From assembly GCF_000821085.1 (NCBI RefSeq), contig NZ_CCXR01000001.1, positions 4,237,001 through 4,301,000 of the forward strand: a DNA stretch of 64,000 nt. Direction: 5' to 3'. This DNA comes from Bacillus sp. B-jedd (lineage in GTDB: Bacteria; Bacillota; Bacilli; Bacillales; Cytobacillaceae). The notes beneath the pieces are model-generated. The model did no database searches. It saw only the letters and a list, made by a program, of their open reading frames with translations, and was not told the origin of the DNA. How positions within the stretch are numbered: the first letter of the stretch is position 1; every line of letters starts with the position of its first letter. Of this stretch, positions 37,111 to 46,769 are shown in pieces. A program made the translations under genes and the position numbers.

Positions 37111-38175
37111 ATGGGTTGCGAGGTGTGTATACCCCGGGAAAGAGGTTATACGGTCTATTTTTCGGAGAAGCAAAATCCTGAGCAGTTAATTCGTTATTTC
37201 CGCCACTTTCCGGTTAGTGAGTGGAAGTGTATTCACGAGAGAATATTTTGGGTCAAGGAGCCTATTTTTTTTGACCTGTCGGATTACGTGGAAGTTCACA
37301 TGAACAAAAGTGATATTTTTGCCATATTATCTGATATCCGCGATCCTTTAAAACAATTGCATTTAATGAAACCGATCTCTCAATTTAAGGAAGAAAGAGA
37401 AGCAAGCTGGATAGATGAACTAATAAAGAACGAGGACATTTGCACATACTATCAACCTATAGTTGGTTTTGAAAATGGAAAACTAGCAATTAAAGGCCAG
37501 GAACTATTGTCAAGGGGCGTTGATCGTAACGGGGAAATCATCCCTCCCTTCAAGATGTTTGAAGCTGCAAGGATTAGAGGACGGACCTTTTCATTGGACC
37601 GTGCGTGCCGGTTGAAATCGGTGAAAAATGCAGGAGTTGTTGGAGACAAATTAATTTTTATTAACTTCATCCCCACGGCCATCTATGCACCGGAACATTG
37701 CTTAGCCACAACATTTAAATTAATTAAAGAGTTGGATATAAAGCCTGAACAAGTCGTTTTCGAGGTAGTCGAAACGGAAGAAGTAAACGATATCGAGCAT
37801 TTAAAGTCAATCCTGAACTATTACCGGTCACACGGCTTTAAATATGCGCTTGATGATGTAGGTTCCGGATATAACGGCATTGAAAAATTATCTAAAATGG
37901 AACCTAATTTCGTTAAATTGGCGATAGAATTCACAAATGGAGTAAGCCAGGATGCATCGAAACAGCAGGTGGCCCAATCCGTGTTATCCATTGCCCATGG
38001 TATGGGATCCAAGGCGCTGGCAGAGGGGATTGAGAGCGAAGAAGACTTGCTTTTCCTGGCCGATATGGGATATGACTTATTCCAGGGCTACTTTTTAGGA
38101 AAACCCACCGCAAAGCCCGTGACAAACCTTGATGGGCTAACCTTCAGCCCGAAAGTAACACCTATATCAAAATGA
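37111..38175 (+). CDS. EAL domain protein, probable c-di-GMP phosphodiesterase
   Basis: A 354-residue cytoplasmic protein with an EAL domain from about residue 105 on. The key residues are present in variant form: GQELLSRG for the EAL motif, FINFIP for NxxP, FEVVETEE, YALDDVGSGYNGI for the DDFGTG loop, KLAIEF, LAEGIESEEDL and FQGYFLGKP. It could therefore hydrolyse c-di-GMP to pGpG. The N-terminal 100 residues begin MGCEVCIPRERGY and match no domain I know. I use ATG 37111 with AAAGGAGA upstream. No GGDEF partner is near. Confidence 0.85.
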   Translation: MGCEVCIPRERGYTVYFSEKQNPEQLIRYFRHFPVSEWKCIHERIFWVKEPIFFDLSDYVEVHMNKSDIFAILSDIRDPLKQLHLMKPISQFKEEREASWIDELIKNEDICTYYQPIVGFENGKLAIKGQELLSRGVDRNGEIIPPFKMFEAARIRGRTFSLDRACRLKSVKNAGVVGDKLIFINFIPTAIYAPEHCLATTFKLIKELDIKPEQVVFEVVETEEVNDIEHLKSILNYYRSHGFKYALDDVGSGYNGIEKLSKMEPNFVKLAIEFTNGVSQDASKQQVAQSVLSIAHGMGSKALAEGIESEEDLLFLADMGYDLFQGYFLGKPTAKPVTNLDGLTFSPKVTPISK

Positions 38176-38356
38176 AGACGAAAAGTGTTCGGACACGCCT
38201 CGTAAAATGCCAGTCAAATTGGCAAAAATAAGGCTGGGCCGGCACTTTTTTTGCTGGAACCGGGTATATACATAATAGACTGCTATACTTCTTTGAGGGT
38301 TATTTCCACTTTGCCAATGGAAGTCTGAAATCTTTCAGGAAAGCGAGTGAACAAGG

Positions 38357-39244
38357 ATGGATCAAAATCAATTTGAAAAAATCAAAAATGGAAAGGGGTT
38401 TATTGCAGCCCTAGACCAAAGTGGCGGCAGTACGCCTAAAGCGCTGGCCGCTTACGGAGTTTCACAGGATTCCTATTCCAACGAAGATGAAATGTTCAAT
38501 ATGGTACATGAAATGCGGACAAGGATCATCACCTCCCCCGCCTTTGATTCGAGTAAAATACTTGGCGCTATTTTGTTCGAGGAAACGATGGACCGCGAAA
38601 TCGAGGGGAAATATACGGCTGATTATCTGGCTGAGGTGAAAGGGATTGTCCCCTTTTTAAAGGTGGACAAGGGACTTGCCGACGAAGAAAATGGCGTACA
38701 ATTAATGAAGCCGATTCCCGATTTGGACGAAATTTTGAAAAGAGCCAATGAACGCCATATATTCGGCACAAAAATGCGTTCTGTTATTAAAGAAGCGAAC
38801 CCATCAGCTATAAAAGATGTCGTTAGCCAGCAATTCGAGATTGGCAAACAGATTATAGCCAGCGGATTGGTCCCGATCATTGAACCGGAAGTGGATATTA
38901 ACAGTCCGGATAAAGAAGAATGTGAAGATCTGTTAAAATCGGAAATCCTAAACTACCTCGATACATTGGAAGAAAAGGAATTGGTTATGCTGAAACTAAC
39001 CATTCCAACCAAAGCGAACGCCTACAAAGAGCTTATCGAGCATCCTAAAGTAGTCCGTGTCGTTGCCCTTTCCGGCGGTTATTCCAGAGACGAAGCGAAT
39101 GAAAAGCTTAAAGCAAATACCGGGCTAATCGCCAGCTTCTCTAGAGCCTTAAGCGAGGATTTGAATGTGGACCAGACAGATGAGGAATTCAATGCCGCTC
39201 TTGCAAAATCGGTAGATTCCATTTATGAGGCTTCTATTAATTAA
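38357..39244 (+). CDS. fda: Class I fructose-bisphosphate aldolase
   Basis: A 295-residue glycolytic enzyme, fructose-1,6-bisphosphate to DHAP + GAP through a Schiff-base lysine. The family start [19 protein letters not shown] is distinctive, followed by [37 protein letters not shown] and [12 protein letters not shown]. This is the short class I type used in Staphylococcus and some Bacillaceae alongside the class II enzyme. It is monocistronic and closed by a terminator. Confidence 0.92.
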   Translation: MDQNQFEKIKNGKGFIAALDQSGGSTPKALAAYGVSQDSYSNEDEMFNMVHEMRTRIITSPAFDSSKILGAILFEETMDREIEGKYTADYLAEVKGIVPFLKVDKGLADEENGVQLMKPIPDLDEILKRANERHIFGTKMRSVIKEANPSAIKDVVSQQFEIGKQIIASGLVPIIEPEVDINSPDKEECEDLLKSEILNYLDTLEEKELVMLKLTIPTKANAYKELIEHPKVVRVVALSGGYSRDEANEKLKANTGLIASFSRALSEDLNVDQTDEEFNAALAKSVDSIYEASIN

Positions 39245-39251
39245 TATTGAA

Positions 39252-39299
39252 AGGCCAGTCAACTGCTCAATTGAACACGCTACGGCTGGCCTCTTTTCA
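39252..39299 (+). terminator. fda terminator
   Basis: AGGCCAG / CTGGCCT stem with a long loop followed by CTTTTC. Confidence 0.7.
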
Positions 39300-39380
39300 A
39301 AATGAGCTCCACTTGTCGCCGCCTACCATAGAAAACCATCTTTCTCGAATGAGCGATACCAATATTTAGCCGTTGGAATA

Positions 39381-39941
39381 TTAGAAATAAAGTATAACCC
39401 CTGTTATTCCCGAGATAAGGATAAGAAGTATAGGGCTCATTTTTGCGAAATGAAGCAGACCGATTCCTGCTATAACGATTAAAATGCCTATCCAATTATA
39501 ATTAATCATATGCAGCCCATCAATAATTTCATTTTGAGCCGCAAATTTAATCGCTGCATATATAATTAAGCCTGTAACGACTGGACGTAATCCATAAAAG
39601 ACAGAGTAAAGGTTTTTTTGATTTTTCATTTTGTTAACAAAAATTGAGATGACTATGACAAAAAAAAGAGAAGGAATGGTTATAGCCAAAGTAGCAACAA
39701 TAGCTCCCCATATACCTCCTACCTTGTATCCTATAAAGACCGCGCTATTTGTTGCAATAGGGCCGGGAGACATGCCCGCGACAGTTACAACATCTGTAAA
39801 CTGCTGTGTTGTCAGCCACTGATGCGAACTTACCTCATATTCGATGATGGGAATCATCCCATAGCCGCCGCCGAATGAAGCAAATCCAATTTTAAAAAAC
39901 GCCAAAAAAAGATCCCAGTAAATAATAATCACCGCCAACAA
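39381..39941 (-). CDS. CHR (chromate transporter) family, short subunit 2
   Basis: A 186-residue, six-helix membrane protein with the CHR signature near the N-terminus, FFKIGFASFGGGYGMIP, and a helix-3 segment GMSPGPIATNSAVFIGYKVGG. Short CHR proteins work as pairs, equivalent to the two halves of ChrA. This gene begins 6 bases after the stop of the other half. Known relatives export chromate by antiport and can also handle sulfate. The setting next to a sulfatase suggests sulfate (inference). Confidence 0.9.
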   Translation of the reverse strand: MLAVIIIYWDLFLAFFKIGFASFGGGYGMIPIIEYEVSSHQWLTTQQFTDVVTVAGMSPGPIATNSAVFIGYKVGGIWGAIVATLAITIPSLFFVIVISIFVNKMKNQKNLYSVFYGLRPVVTGLIIYAAIKFAAQNEIIDGLHMINYNWIGILIVIAGIGLLHFAKMSPILLILISGITGVILYF

Positions 39942-39947
39942 TTCTTA

Positions 39948-40529
39948 TTATGCACCCTTTGAATATTTCCGTCCTAAACCGCCCAAATTTATGTTTAGCA
40001 GGATACCCGTTATACCTCCTGCTATAAGGATAAAAATAGGATGAACCGGTAGATATAAAAGAGAGAGGATTGATAGGAGACAAATAAACATCGTCATTTT
40101 GTTGAAAATGGCGTTACGGCCAATTGAAATGGCTGCATAACATATAAGTGCCACAATGACAGGGCGTATTCCCATAAAAGCCGCTTCCACTATTGGGTTG
40201 TGCTGAAAGTTCAAAAACAACGTTGCAAGAATAATGATAATGATAAAAGTTGGTGTTACGATGCCCAATACCCCGGCAACGGCACCAGGAAGGCCTACAA
40301 GCCGATAACCAATAAAAGTAGCCGTATTCACAGCTATGGAACCAGGCACCATCTGCGCCATAATTAACATATCGGTTATCTCATCTTTCTTCACCCAATT
40401 CTTCTTCTCCGTTACTACTCTTTCCAGTAATGGAATAAAAGCATAGCCACCACCAAATGAAAGTGGGCTGACTTTTAAAAATGTAAAAAAGATGCCCCAA
40501 AGTAATCTTATTTTTTCTCTGCTGTTCAT
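39948..40529 (-). CDS. CHR (chromate transporter) family, short subunit 1
   Basis: A 193-residue membrane protein, first of the paired short CHR subunits. Signature segments are FLKVSPLSFGGGYAFIPLLE and AQMVPGSIAVNTATFIGYRLVG, in the same order as in its partner but clearly diverged, as heterodimer halves should be. It starts 13 bases after the ROK regulator gene, so regulator and transporter are co-transcribed. Confidence 0.9.
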   Translation of the reverse strand: MNSREKIRLLWGIFFTFLKVSPLSFGGGYAFIPLLERVVTEKKNWVKKDEITDMLIMAQMVPGSIAVNTATFIGYRLVGLPGAVAGVLGIVTPTFIIIIILATLFLNFQHNPIVEAAFMGIRPVIVALICYAAISIGRNAIFNKMTMFICLLSILSLLYLPVHPIFILIAGGITGILLNINLGGLGRKYSKGA

Positions 40530-40542
40530 TCCAAATCGCCGC

Positions 40543-41757
40543 CTATTTTAAGTAATCATCAATTACCATGCTTCCCGCACCAATGGCAGCCGCGTTGATT
40601 CCAAGTTGGCCCCGGCTGAATTTCACATCATAGCCGGGATATATTCGATTGATTCTTTCTGTTGCTGTCTTTAAAACCGTTTCATAAAATAAATCCAAAC
40701 GATTATACATGGGGCCATTTAGGATAATAATATTGGGCTGAAACATAGTAATGGTATTTGCTATACCTACACCAGTATGATAGCCAAAGTCCCTTATGAC
40801 AAAGGAACACAGTGGGTCGTTATTTTCTATTGCCCAGCATATATCATCGAATTGAATATCTTCGGGGGATTTTACCCTGCTCATCAGGAGTGAAGAATGG
40901 CCGCGTTTAATATGATCAATCACTTCACCGATTAAAGCGAAAATCGTTGAATAAGTATGTACACAACCAAAATTCCCACAAATGCACTCTTTCCCGCTCG
41001 TGTTCACCGCCATATGCCCACTGCCAAATTTTTCATACCTAACCGCAAGACCTTGGAAGAGATTATGATCAGTCATAACTCCCATCCGAATTCCCACACC
41101 GGCAATGATATAAATAAGATTTCCAATTAAACTCTTCAATCCAATCTTATATTCAGCAAGAATAGCAGTATTCACACCGCTATCAATAAGCACCTTTGTA
41201 TCAAATATTTCCTTAAGTTCATCCACAATCGCCACATTGCGCCAACCTTCTGCCTGGAAATTGACCGAATTTCCAATGACTCCTTTTTCCATATCAAAAG
41301 GTTCAATCACACCGATTCCTATTCCTAATAGTTGTGATAAGTGTATCTGATGCTTAGCGAGCATTTGCTCAATTGATTGGTGAATAAATTGAATTGTTTT
41401 TGCCGGGGTACATGTGTGGTCCATTTTTAAAAATGCTTCACTAATAATAGTAAGGTTAATATCCAATAATAAAACCTTAGTAAACGTTCGGGATATATCA
41501 ATTCCAATAGAATAATTATGCCTTGGATTTACCTCATACATAACAGGTTTTCGCCCGCCGCTGGATATACCTACACCACTCTCAATAATTAAACGCTCAT
41601 CTAGCAGGTCACTGATAATTCTCGCACAAGTAGTTTGCTTCATTCCAGTTAGCTCAATTACTCTACCTTTGGTAACTGGGCCATGCTGGCGTATGATTTT
41701 ATATAAATCCTTCATATTTTTATACTTTTTTGAACTATTGTCGCTAAATAGTTTCAT
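40543..41757 (-). CDS. ROK family transcriptional regulator (NagC/XylR type)
   Basis: A 404-residue repressor. The N-terminal winged helix is GPVTKGRVIELTGMKQTTCARIISDLL. The ROK sugar-kinase-like domain follows with YSIGIDISRTFTKVLLLD (phosphate loop, altered from DxGGT), and the Zn-type motif CICGNFGCVHTY. It probably senses a sugar or sugar derivative, so the locus may act on a sulfated carbohydrate. It lies between the sulfatase and the CHR genes. Palindromes in front of the MHS transporter gene are candidate operators. Confidence 0.88.
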   Translation of the reverse strand: MKLFSDNSSKKYKNMKDLYKIIRQHGPVTKGRVIELTGMKQTTCARIISDLLDERLIIESGVGISSGGRKPVMYEVNPRHNYSIGIDISRTFTKVLLLDINLTIISEAFLKMDHTCTPAKTIQFIHQSIEQMLAKHQIHLSQLLGIGIGVIEPFDMEKGVIGNSVNFQAEGWRNVAIVDELKEIFDTKVLIDSGVNTAILAEYKIGLKSLIGNLIYIIAGVGIRMGVMTDHNLFQGLAVRYEKFGSGHMAVNTSGKECICGNFGCVHTYSTIFALIGEVIDHIKRGHSSLLMSRVKSPEDIQFDDICWAIENNDPLCSFVIRDFGYHTGVGIANTITMFQPNIIILNGPMYNRLDLFYETVLKTATERINRIYPGYDVKFSRGQLGINAAAIGAGSMVIDDYLK

Positions 41758-41847
41758 TGCGGCTATTCCTCACAATTTTTTACAACCATTCTATAACTAA
41801 TATCCACTTTGGTCAAAACTGGATAGAACGCCTTCTTTCAAAATATT

Positions 41848-41884
41848 GCCCCAAAAGGCCTCTAAGAGGAGGACCTTTCGGGAC
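41848..41884 (-). terminator. Terminator after the sulfatase gene
   Basis: Long imperfect hairpin (CCCCAAAAGGCCTC with GAGGACCTTTCGGG) between the sulfatase stop and the ROK gene. The T run after it on the minus strand is weak, so it may be an attenuator. Confidence 0.55.
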
Positions 41885-41910
41885 ATTGTTCTATATAAGC
41901 CAGCCCATTC

Positions 41911-43380
41911 TTAATAGTAGCCGACAAATTTAGGCTTTGGATCAACCATTCGAACGGTTCTATCAAAACTTTTTAAAATTAATTGTGCTTTAAGCTGTTC
42001 GTACTCCGGATTGGCCCATAGGTTTTCAAATTCATTTGGATCATTCTTTAAGTCGTATAGCTCTCCCACTTCATCCCCATGATAAACCACCAACTTGTAC
42101 TGGCCATCATAATACATGGTCGCATATACTCCCGCATGTGTAGTTAAAGCATAATAATACTCGCAGTAAACACTGTCTTTATGATAATCCAGCTCTGCTT
42201 CCCCGGTTAAAAGCGGCAACAGGCTTTTGCCCTGCATATAGTACGGGACTTCCAGGCCTGCGGCTTCTAATATAGTTGGAGCAATATCCACTAATTCCAC
42301 TAAGGCATTGCTAAAACTATTAACCTTGAATTTTTTTGGATAAGAAATGATTAACGGATTATGCACCAGTTCCTGATAGAAATAGGCGCCTTTGTAGATT
42401 AATCCATGATCGCCCAACATTTCCCCATGATCGGTATGGAAAATGATCATCGTATTGTCCAACTGGCCCAATTCTTCCATATAATCAAGCAACTTACCGA
42501 TATATTCGTCCACCATTTCTACCATGCCATAGTAATTGGAGATATATTCCCTCTTCTCGTCATCACTTAATTCGCTGACCGGAGGCCCTACGCCGTCTTG
42601 TCCGCCTTTTATATAGTCCGCTTTTTGCAATGAAGGCTTATTATCCAATTCCCCTTCTTTCCATTTTGGAAGAGGAACATCTTCTAATGGATAGCGATCA
42701 CTGTATTCCTTTGGAGCATCAAAAGGTGGATGCGGATCAAAAATATTTAAGCTGAGAAGCCATGGGCGATCTTGCCGGCTTTCGATAAAATTCTTCGCTT
42801 CCTCTATACACCATGCCGTTGGATGGAGCGAGACATCCTCAAACCCATCATATAATTCCCGGAATTTCCGGCTATCCCTGTTTCCCTCTTTATAGTGGTC
42901 ATAGAAAGATACCCCTTTATCTGATAACCATGAGAGATACGCATTTTCTTTTCCCCAGACATCGTGTTCTTTCTGGCCCACATGGGTAAAATTAAACCAT
43001 TTATAAAAATCGTAGCCGTCATTTGCAGGTCGCTTCTCTGGCATCATATTGTTGGCCGACAAATGAAATTTACCGACCAAACCACAAGAGTATCCTTCAT
43101 CAGCCAATAGCTTGGTTACTAAAACCTCATCTTCAGGAAAATATTCATTTCCAACTTTCGTTACTCTCGTTGTGCGCGGGTACCTCCCAGTTAAAAAGCT
43201 TGCCCTGCTCGGAGAACATAAAGGGCTTTGGGTATAAGCCTCTGTGAAAGCAATTCCATTTTCAGCTAACCGATCAAGGTTTGGCGTACGAATATGCTCA
43301 TTTCCTAGCTTCCGAATGGAATCATACCGCTGTTGGTCGGTACAGATCCATAAAATGTTTGGTTTTACCGATTCTGACAT
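41911..43380 (-). CDS. Type I sulfatase (formylglycine dependent)
   Basis: A 489-residue alkaline-phosphatase-superfamily sulfatase that hydrolyses sulfate esters. The modification site is SPLCSPSRASFLTGRYP at about residues 52-68, with the Cys that FGE converts to formylglycine. Metal-binding ICTDQQRYD at the N-terminus and IIFHTDHGEMLGDHG near 310 are present. There is no signal peptide, so the enzyme is cytoplasmic and the substrate must be imported, probably by the MHS transporter upstream. I use ATG 43380, with AAAGGATG at proper spacing. Confidence 0.92.
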   Translation of the reverse strand: MSESVKPNILWICTDQQRYDSIRKLGNEHIRTPNLDRLAENGIAFTEAYTQSPLCSPSRASFLTGRYPRTTRVTKVGNEYFPEDEVLVTKLLADEGYSCGLVGKFHLSANNMMPEKRPANDGYDFYKWFNFTHVGQKEHDVWGKENAYLSWLSDKGVSFYDHYKEGNRDSRKFRELYDGFEDVSLHPTAWCIEEAKNFIESRQDRPWLLSLNIFDPHPPFDAPKEYSDRYPLEDVPLPKWKEGELDNKPSLQKADYIKGGQDGVGPPVSELSDDEKREYISNYYGMVEMVDEYIGKLLDYMEELGQLDNTMIIFHTDHGEMLGDHGLIYKGAYFYQELVHNPLIISYPKKFKVNSFSNALVELVDIAPTILEAAGLEVPYYMQGKSLLPLLTGEAELDYHKDSVYCEYYYALTTHAGVYATMYYDGQYKLVVYHGDEVGELYDLKNDPNEFENLWANPEYEQLKAQLILKSFDRTVRMVDPKPKFVGYY

Positions 43381-43446
43381 TGATATCATCCTTTATTTAA
43401 AAGAGTTATAAATTACCTGTCATGATGAGTACAGTTCTAATCTGTG

Positions 43447-44769
43447 TCAACTTACTCGTGCTTGCCCTGATACTTTACTTGGTTCCTTATCCCAATAAGT
43501 TTTCTTAGCTGCATATGCAGATATCAGTGTAATGACTCCCAAGAATATGAGATAAGAAGAAATCCCCCATGTAGCCCCATTAGTAGAATTTACAATAATC
43601 GCTGAAATTGTTGGCATTAATCCTCCGCCTAATACGGTTGCAAGCTGGAATCCAAGTGACATTCCAGTATAGCGGACTTCCGCACTAAACAATTCCGAGT
43701 AGAAGGACGCCTGGACACCGAAGATCAGGCCTAAAATAGTTTGCGCTCCGATAAGGGCTAGAAGGAAAAGTGATGTGTTCCCAGAATTAAGCAGCCAAAA
43801 GAAAGGAAAGGCATAAACAATTAATAATATCGTCCCCAATAAATAAATAGGTCTGCGGCCAAACTTATCAGATAAGAAACCCGAAAGAGGGGTTGCAACT
43901 AAATAGAAGAGATTGGATATCAACCCCATATTAATAACAAAGGTATTCGAGTATCCAAGATTTGCGATAGCATAGGTGATAACAAAAACGCCCATTAAAA
44001 AACCAAAACTAGCATCTGCTAAATGCAATCCTGTACTGATTAATAGGCTTCTTGGATGTTTCTTAAATACCTCTAATACAGGAACTTTTACTTCTGTTTT
44101 TTCCTTTTTCAACTTTGTAAAAACAGGAGATTCCATTATCTTTAGTCTTATGAATAACCCCAAACCCATCATCACAATACTAATAAGAAATGGGATACGC
44201 CATCCCCATGCCAAAAATTGCTCATCTGAGAATACGGCTAATAAAATTGCGATTGTACCGCTAGAAAAGATTATCCCGATAGGGCTTCCCATTTGAACAA
44301 GACTCCCAATTAAACCCCTTCTCTTCTCAGAAGCGTGCTCAACAGCCATTAAGACGGCTCCTCCCCATTCGCCACCAGCTGAAATCCCCTGCGTAAAACG
44401 AAGAAAGACTAGTAGGATTGGTGACAGAATTCCCGCCGATTCATAGGTCGGTAAAAGACCAATACAGAACGTTGAAAGTCCCATCATTACCAACGTCGTC
44501 ACCAGCGCATTTTTTCTGCCAACTTTGTCACCAAAGTGACCAAAGATGATTGCGCCAACAGGCCTTGCAATGAACCCCACAGCAAAGGTACTAAAGGCAA
44601 GAATAGTTGCGATAAACGGGTCAAAACCTGGAAAAAACAGTTTATTGAATACCAATGCTGTCATGGTTCCATAAATAATAAAGTCGTAATACTCAATAAC
44701 ATTTCCAATTATGCTAGCGGTGGTAACTTTTGCAATAGAAGATTTTTGCTTACCGGCTGTCATTTCCAC
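43447..44769 (-). CDS. MFS transporter, metabolite:H+ symporter (MHS) family
   Basis: A 440-residue, 12-helix importer. MHS hallmarks are IEYYDFIIYGTMTALVFNKLF at helix 1, GHFGDKVGRKNAL (motif A) and RFTQGISAGGEWGGAVLM. Family members (ProP, ShiA, KgtP) import organic acids, betaines or similar solutes with protons. It starts at GTG 44769 behind GGGGATGAG. The sulfatase follows 66 bases later, so it is the likely uptake system for the organosulfate or its parent compound. Confidence 0.9.
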   Translation of the reverse strand: MEMTAGKQKSSIAKVTTASIIGNVIEYYDFIIYGTMTALVFNKLFFPGFDPFIATILAFSTFAVGFIARPVGAIIFGHFGDKVGRKNALVTTLVMMGLSTFCIGLLPTYESAGILSPILLVFLRFTQGISAGGEWGGAVLMAVEHASEKRRGLIGSLVQMGSPIGIIFSSGTIAILLAVFSDEQFLAWGWRIPFLISIVMMGLGLFIRLKIMESPVFTKLKKEKTEVKVPVLEVFKKHPRSLLISTGLHLADASFGFLMGVFVITYAIANLGYSNTFVINMGLISNLFYLVATPLSGFLSDKFGRRPIYLLGTILLIVYAFPFFWLLNSGNTSLFLLALIGAQTILGLIFGVQASFYSELFSAEVRYTGMSLGFQLATVLGGGLMPTISAIIVNSTNGATWGISSYLIFLGVITLISAYAAKKTYWDKEPSKVSGQARVS

Positions 44770-44883
44770 TTTTTACTCATCCCCTTAGGTTTTTTCAACT
44801 TTTTCTTATTTTCTCGTCTCTTACAGCCCATTTATTATTATTTGCCGGAACACCTGCCTCCATTTAAAGGTAAATTATTTTAA

Positions 44884-44914
44884 GCAACTTTTATCCAAAT
44901 GGGATAAAAGTTGC
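44884..44914. promoter_or_regulatory. 13-bp perfect palindrome, candidate operator
   Basis: GCAACTTTTATCC and GGATAAAAGTTGC flank 5 bases. The half-site GGATAAAAG recurs at 45004-45012, about 100 bases away. It lies between the FGE and MHS genes. It may bind the ROK regulator, or act as the FGE terminator, since a weak T-rich tail follows on the minus strand. Confidence 0.55.
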
Positions 44915-44927
44915 AAAAAAGTCTCCT

Positions 44928-44941
44928 AGTAATCGTTTTCA
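44928..44941. promoter_or_regulatory. cre-like site (CcpA)
   Basis: AGTAATCGTTTTCA matches the consensus TGWAANCGNTNWCA at 13 of 14 positions. It sits 160 bases before the MHS transporter start, so the sulfatase locus is probably under carbon catabolite control. Confidence 0.6.
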
Positions 44942-45088
44942 AATTTATTATTTATAAATACCAGCAAAATGGGCGGAATAAATACCAAAGTTTTAACACT
45001 TTTGGATAAAAGCGTTTGAAACCGGACTCTTCACTTGTAAATCATTTTCGTTTATAACAACTGAAATAACCACTACTGGCATTTTTTT

Positions 45089-46039
45089 CTATTTTACAGT
45101 CTTCACACAACGAAAGCCTAGGTTCCCTGTAGAACTATCCGGCGTGTTGCACGTCCGCGCTCCCACCCGGTAGCGATTACAATATGATTCATGACAAAGA
45201 TAGGAACCGCCGCGCATGGATTTTGCCATTCCTGTTGCTGGGCCTTTTGGATTATTCTTTTTTTCAAAACGATGAAAGTCGGGGCTGAACCAATTTTCAC
45301 ACCATTCCCAAACATTTCCTGACATATTATAGAGTCCAAATCCATTAGGTTGATAGGAATCGACTGGTGCTGTTCCTATATAACCATCTTCCTCCATATT
45401 TTCAACCGGAAATTTTCCTTGCCAAATATTGCATTTATGTTCGCCGTTTGGTACTAATTCGTTCCCCCATGGATATCTATTTTGAATCAAGCCGCCTCTC
45501 GCTGCATACTCCCACTCACCCTCGGTGGGCAGTCTTTTCCCAGCCCACTCACAGTAGGCTTTGGCATCATTCCACGATACATGGATAACCGGATGGTTTA
45601 ATCTGTCTTCAATATCGGTATCGATTCCTTCCGGACGGAACCAGCAGGCTCCTTCCACAACAGCCCACCACGGGGTCTGTGCCACCACCTGTTTAACTGC
45701 CTTTGCACTTTTTTCAGTTAGTAATTTATTAAAAACAAACGACCAACCATATATTTCAGCTTCAGTCTTATAGTTTGTAGCCTCTACAAACTCCTTGAAT
45801 TTCAAATTAGATACAGCATATTGATCAATAAAAAAGGAGTCTACTTTTACTTTTCTTACAGGCCCCTCCCCATCGCCAGGAATGCCGTCAGGATCTTCAC
45901 TTCCCATTAAGAATTCGCCACCAGGGATATAGATCATTTCTTCAATATGATGATTACCAACAAGCTTATCACCGTGATCCGCTTGAGAGTTTAAAGTTCC
46001 ATTGATTGAATTCCGACTTACTTGGCAGCATGATTTCAC
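45089..46039 (-). CDS. Formylglycine-generating enzyme (sulfatase maturase, SUMF1 type)
   Basis: A 316-residue aerobic, copper-type FGE that oxidises the sulfatase Cys to formylglycine. The fold starts at EEMIYIPGGEFLMGSEDP and includes HPVIHVSWNDAKAYCEWAGK and LPTEGEWEYAARGG. The catalytic end is textbook: RGGSYLCHESYCNRYR carries both active Cys, then NTPDSSTGNLGFRC. It starts at GTG 46039 behind AGGAGGTG. About 30 residues precede the domain and begin MKSCCQVSRNS. It is 320 bases before the MHS and sulfatase genes on the same strand. Confidence 0.94.
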   Translation of the reverse strand: MKSCCQVSRNSINGTLNSQADHGDKLVGNHHIEEMIYIPGGEFLMGSEDPDGIPGDGEGPVRKVKVDSFFIDQYAVSNLKFKEFVEATNYKTEAEIYGWSFVFNKLLTEKSAKAVKQVVAQTPWWAVVEGACWFRPEGIDTDIEDRLNHPVIHVSWNDAKAYCEWAGKRLPTEGEWEYAARGGLIQNRYPWGNELVPNGEHKCNIWQGKFPVENMEEDGYIGTAPVDSYQPNGFGLYNMSGNVWEWCENWFSPDFHRFEKKNNPKGPATGMAKSMRGGSYLCHESYCNRYRVGARTCNTPDSSTGNLGFRCVKTVK

Positions 46040-46388
46040 CTTGTATACACCTCCTATTCCTAAAGAAATCTTAGATTAAATGCTGATGATTTTCCCTATC
46101 AAAATAGTGTTAAAGTTTTATAGTTTTTAATTATATCGAATCGCTTCATAATATCAAGAAATTTTTCAGGCAATTAAGTCTTTTTTTAGCTTCAGAATTG
46201 TACCCTATCCAGCAACTTCAGTTTTTTCTGATTCCAATTAAGTTCGAATAAATCCGGCAAACATCGAGTAAAGGTTCTGGAACATTTTTCATGCTGTGTT
46301 TTTCAGGTTATGAATCGAAAAACAATCTATTTCCCTGTATAATAAAAACTTGTGAGTCTATTTATAACTTGAAAGGGAGGTATGTTTG

Positions 46389-46769
46389 ATGGAATGGACA
46401 CTCGCTGGATTGTTTGCCATATCCGCTCTACTGTTAATCGTCTCTATGTTAAGATCAGCCCGCACAGCAAAAAAAGAACGCGACCAAATCGACCAAATAC
46501 ATATTTCTATATTGGAAGAAATCAATTCTCTGCAAAAATCTATTAGAAATCTCGAACTTGAACAGGAAGTGTTCATGCATGAAGCAAGAATTCCAATGAC
46601 TTTTGAAGAAAAAGTTTTCATGCGTGAAGTTCTGGACATGTACTATCGTAAATATTCGATTGAAAGTATTGCCGAATTGAAAAAGGTCACTCCAAGTACA
46701 ATCGAAAAAATGCTTGCCCCTTATCAAAAGGTGAAGGATGAAAGGAGAAAAGTTGCCAATGAGAGTTAA
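46389..46769 (+). CDS. Small single-pass membrane protein with coiled coil
   Basis: A 126-residue protein with one N-terminal membrane helix (LAGLFAISALLLIVSML), a coiled-coil stretch KKERDQIDQIHISILEEINSLQKSIRNLELE, and a C-terminal segment SIESIAELKKVTPSTIEKMLAPY that looks helix-turn-helix-like. ATG 46389 follows GGGAGG at 8 bases; a TTG one codon earlier is less likely. Its end overlaps the next gene by 11 bases, so the two are translationally coupled. No function known. The 349 bp before it hold only promoter-like AT-rich sequence. Confidence 0.72.
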   Translation: MEWTLAGLFAISALLLIVSMLRSARTAKKERDQIDQIHISILEEINSLQKSIRNLELEQEVFMHEARIPMTFEEKVFMREVLDMYYRKYSIESIAELKKVTPSTIEKMLAPYQKVKDERRKVANES

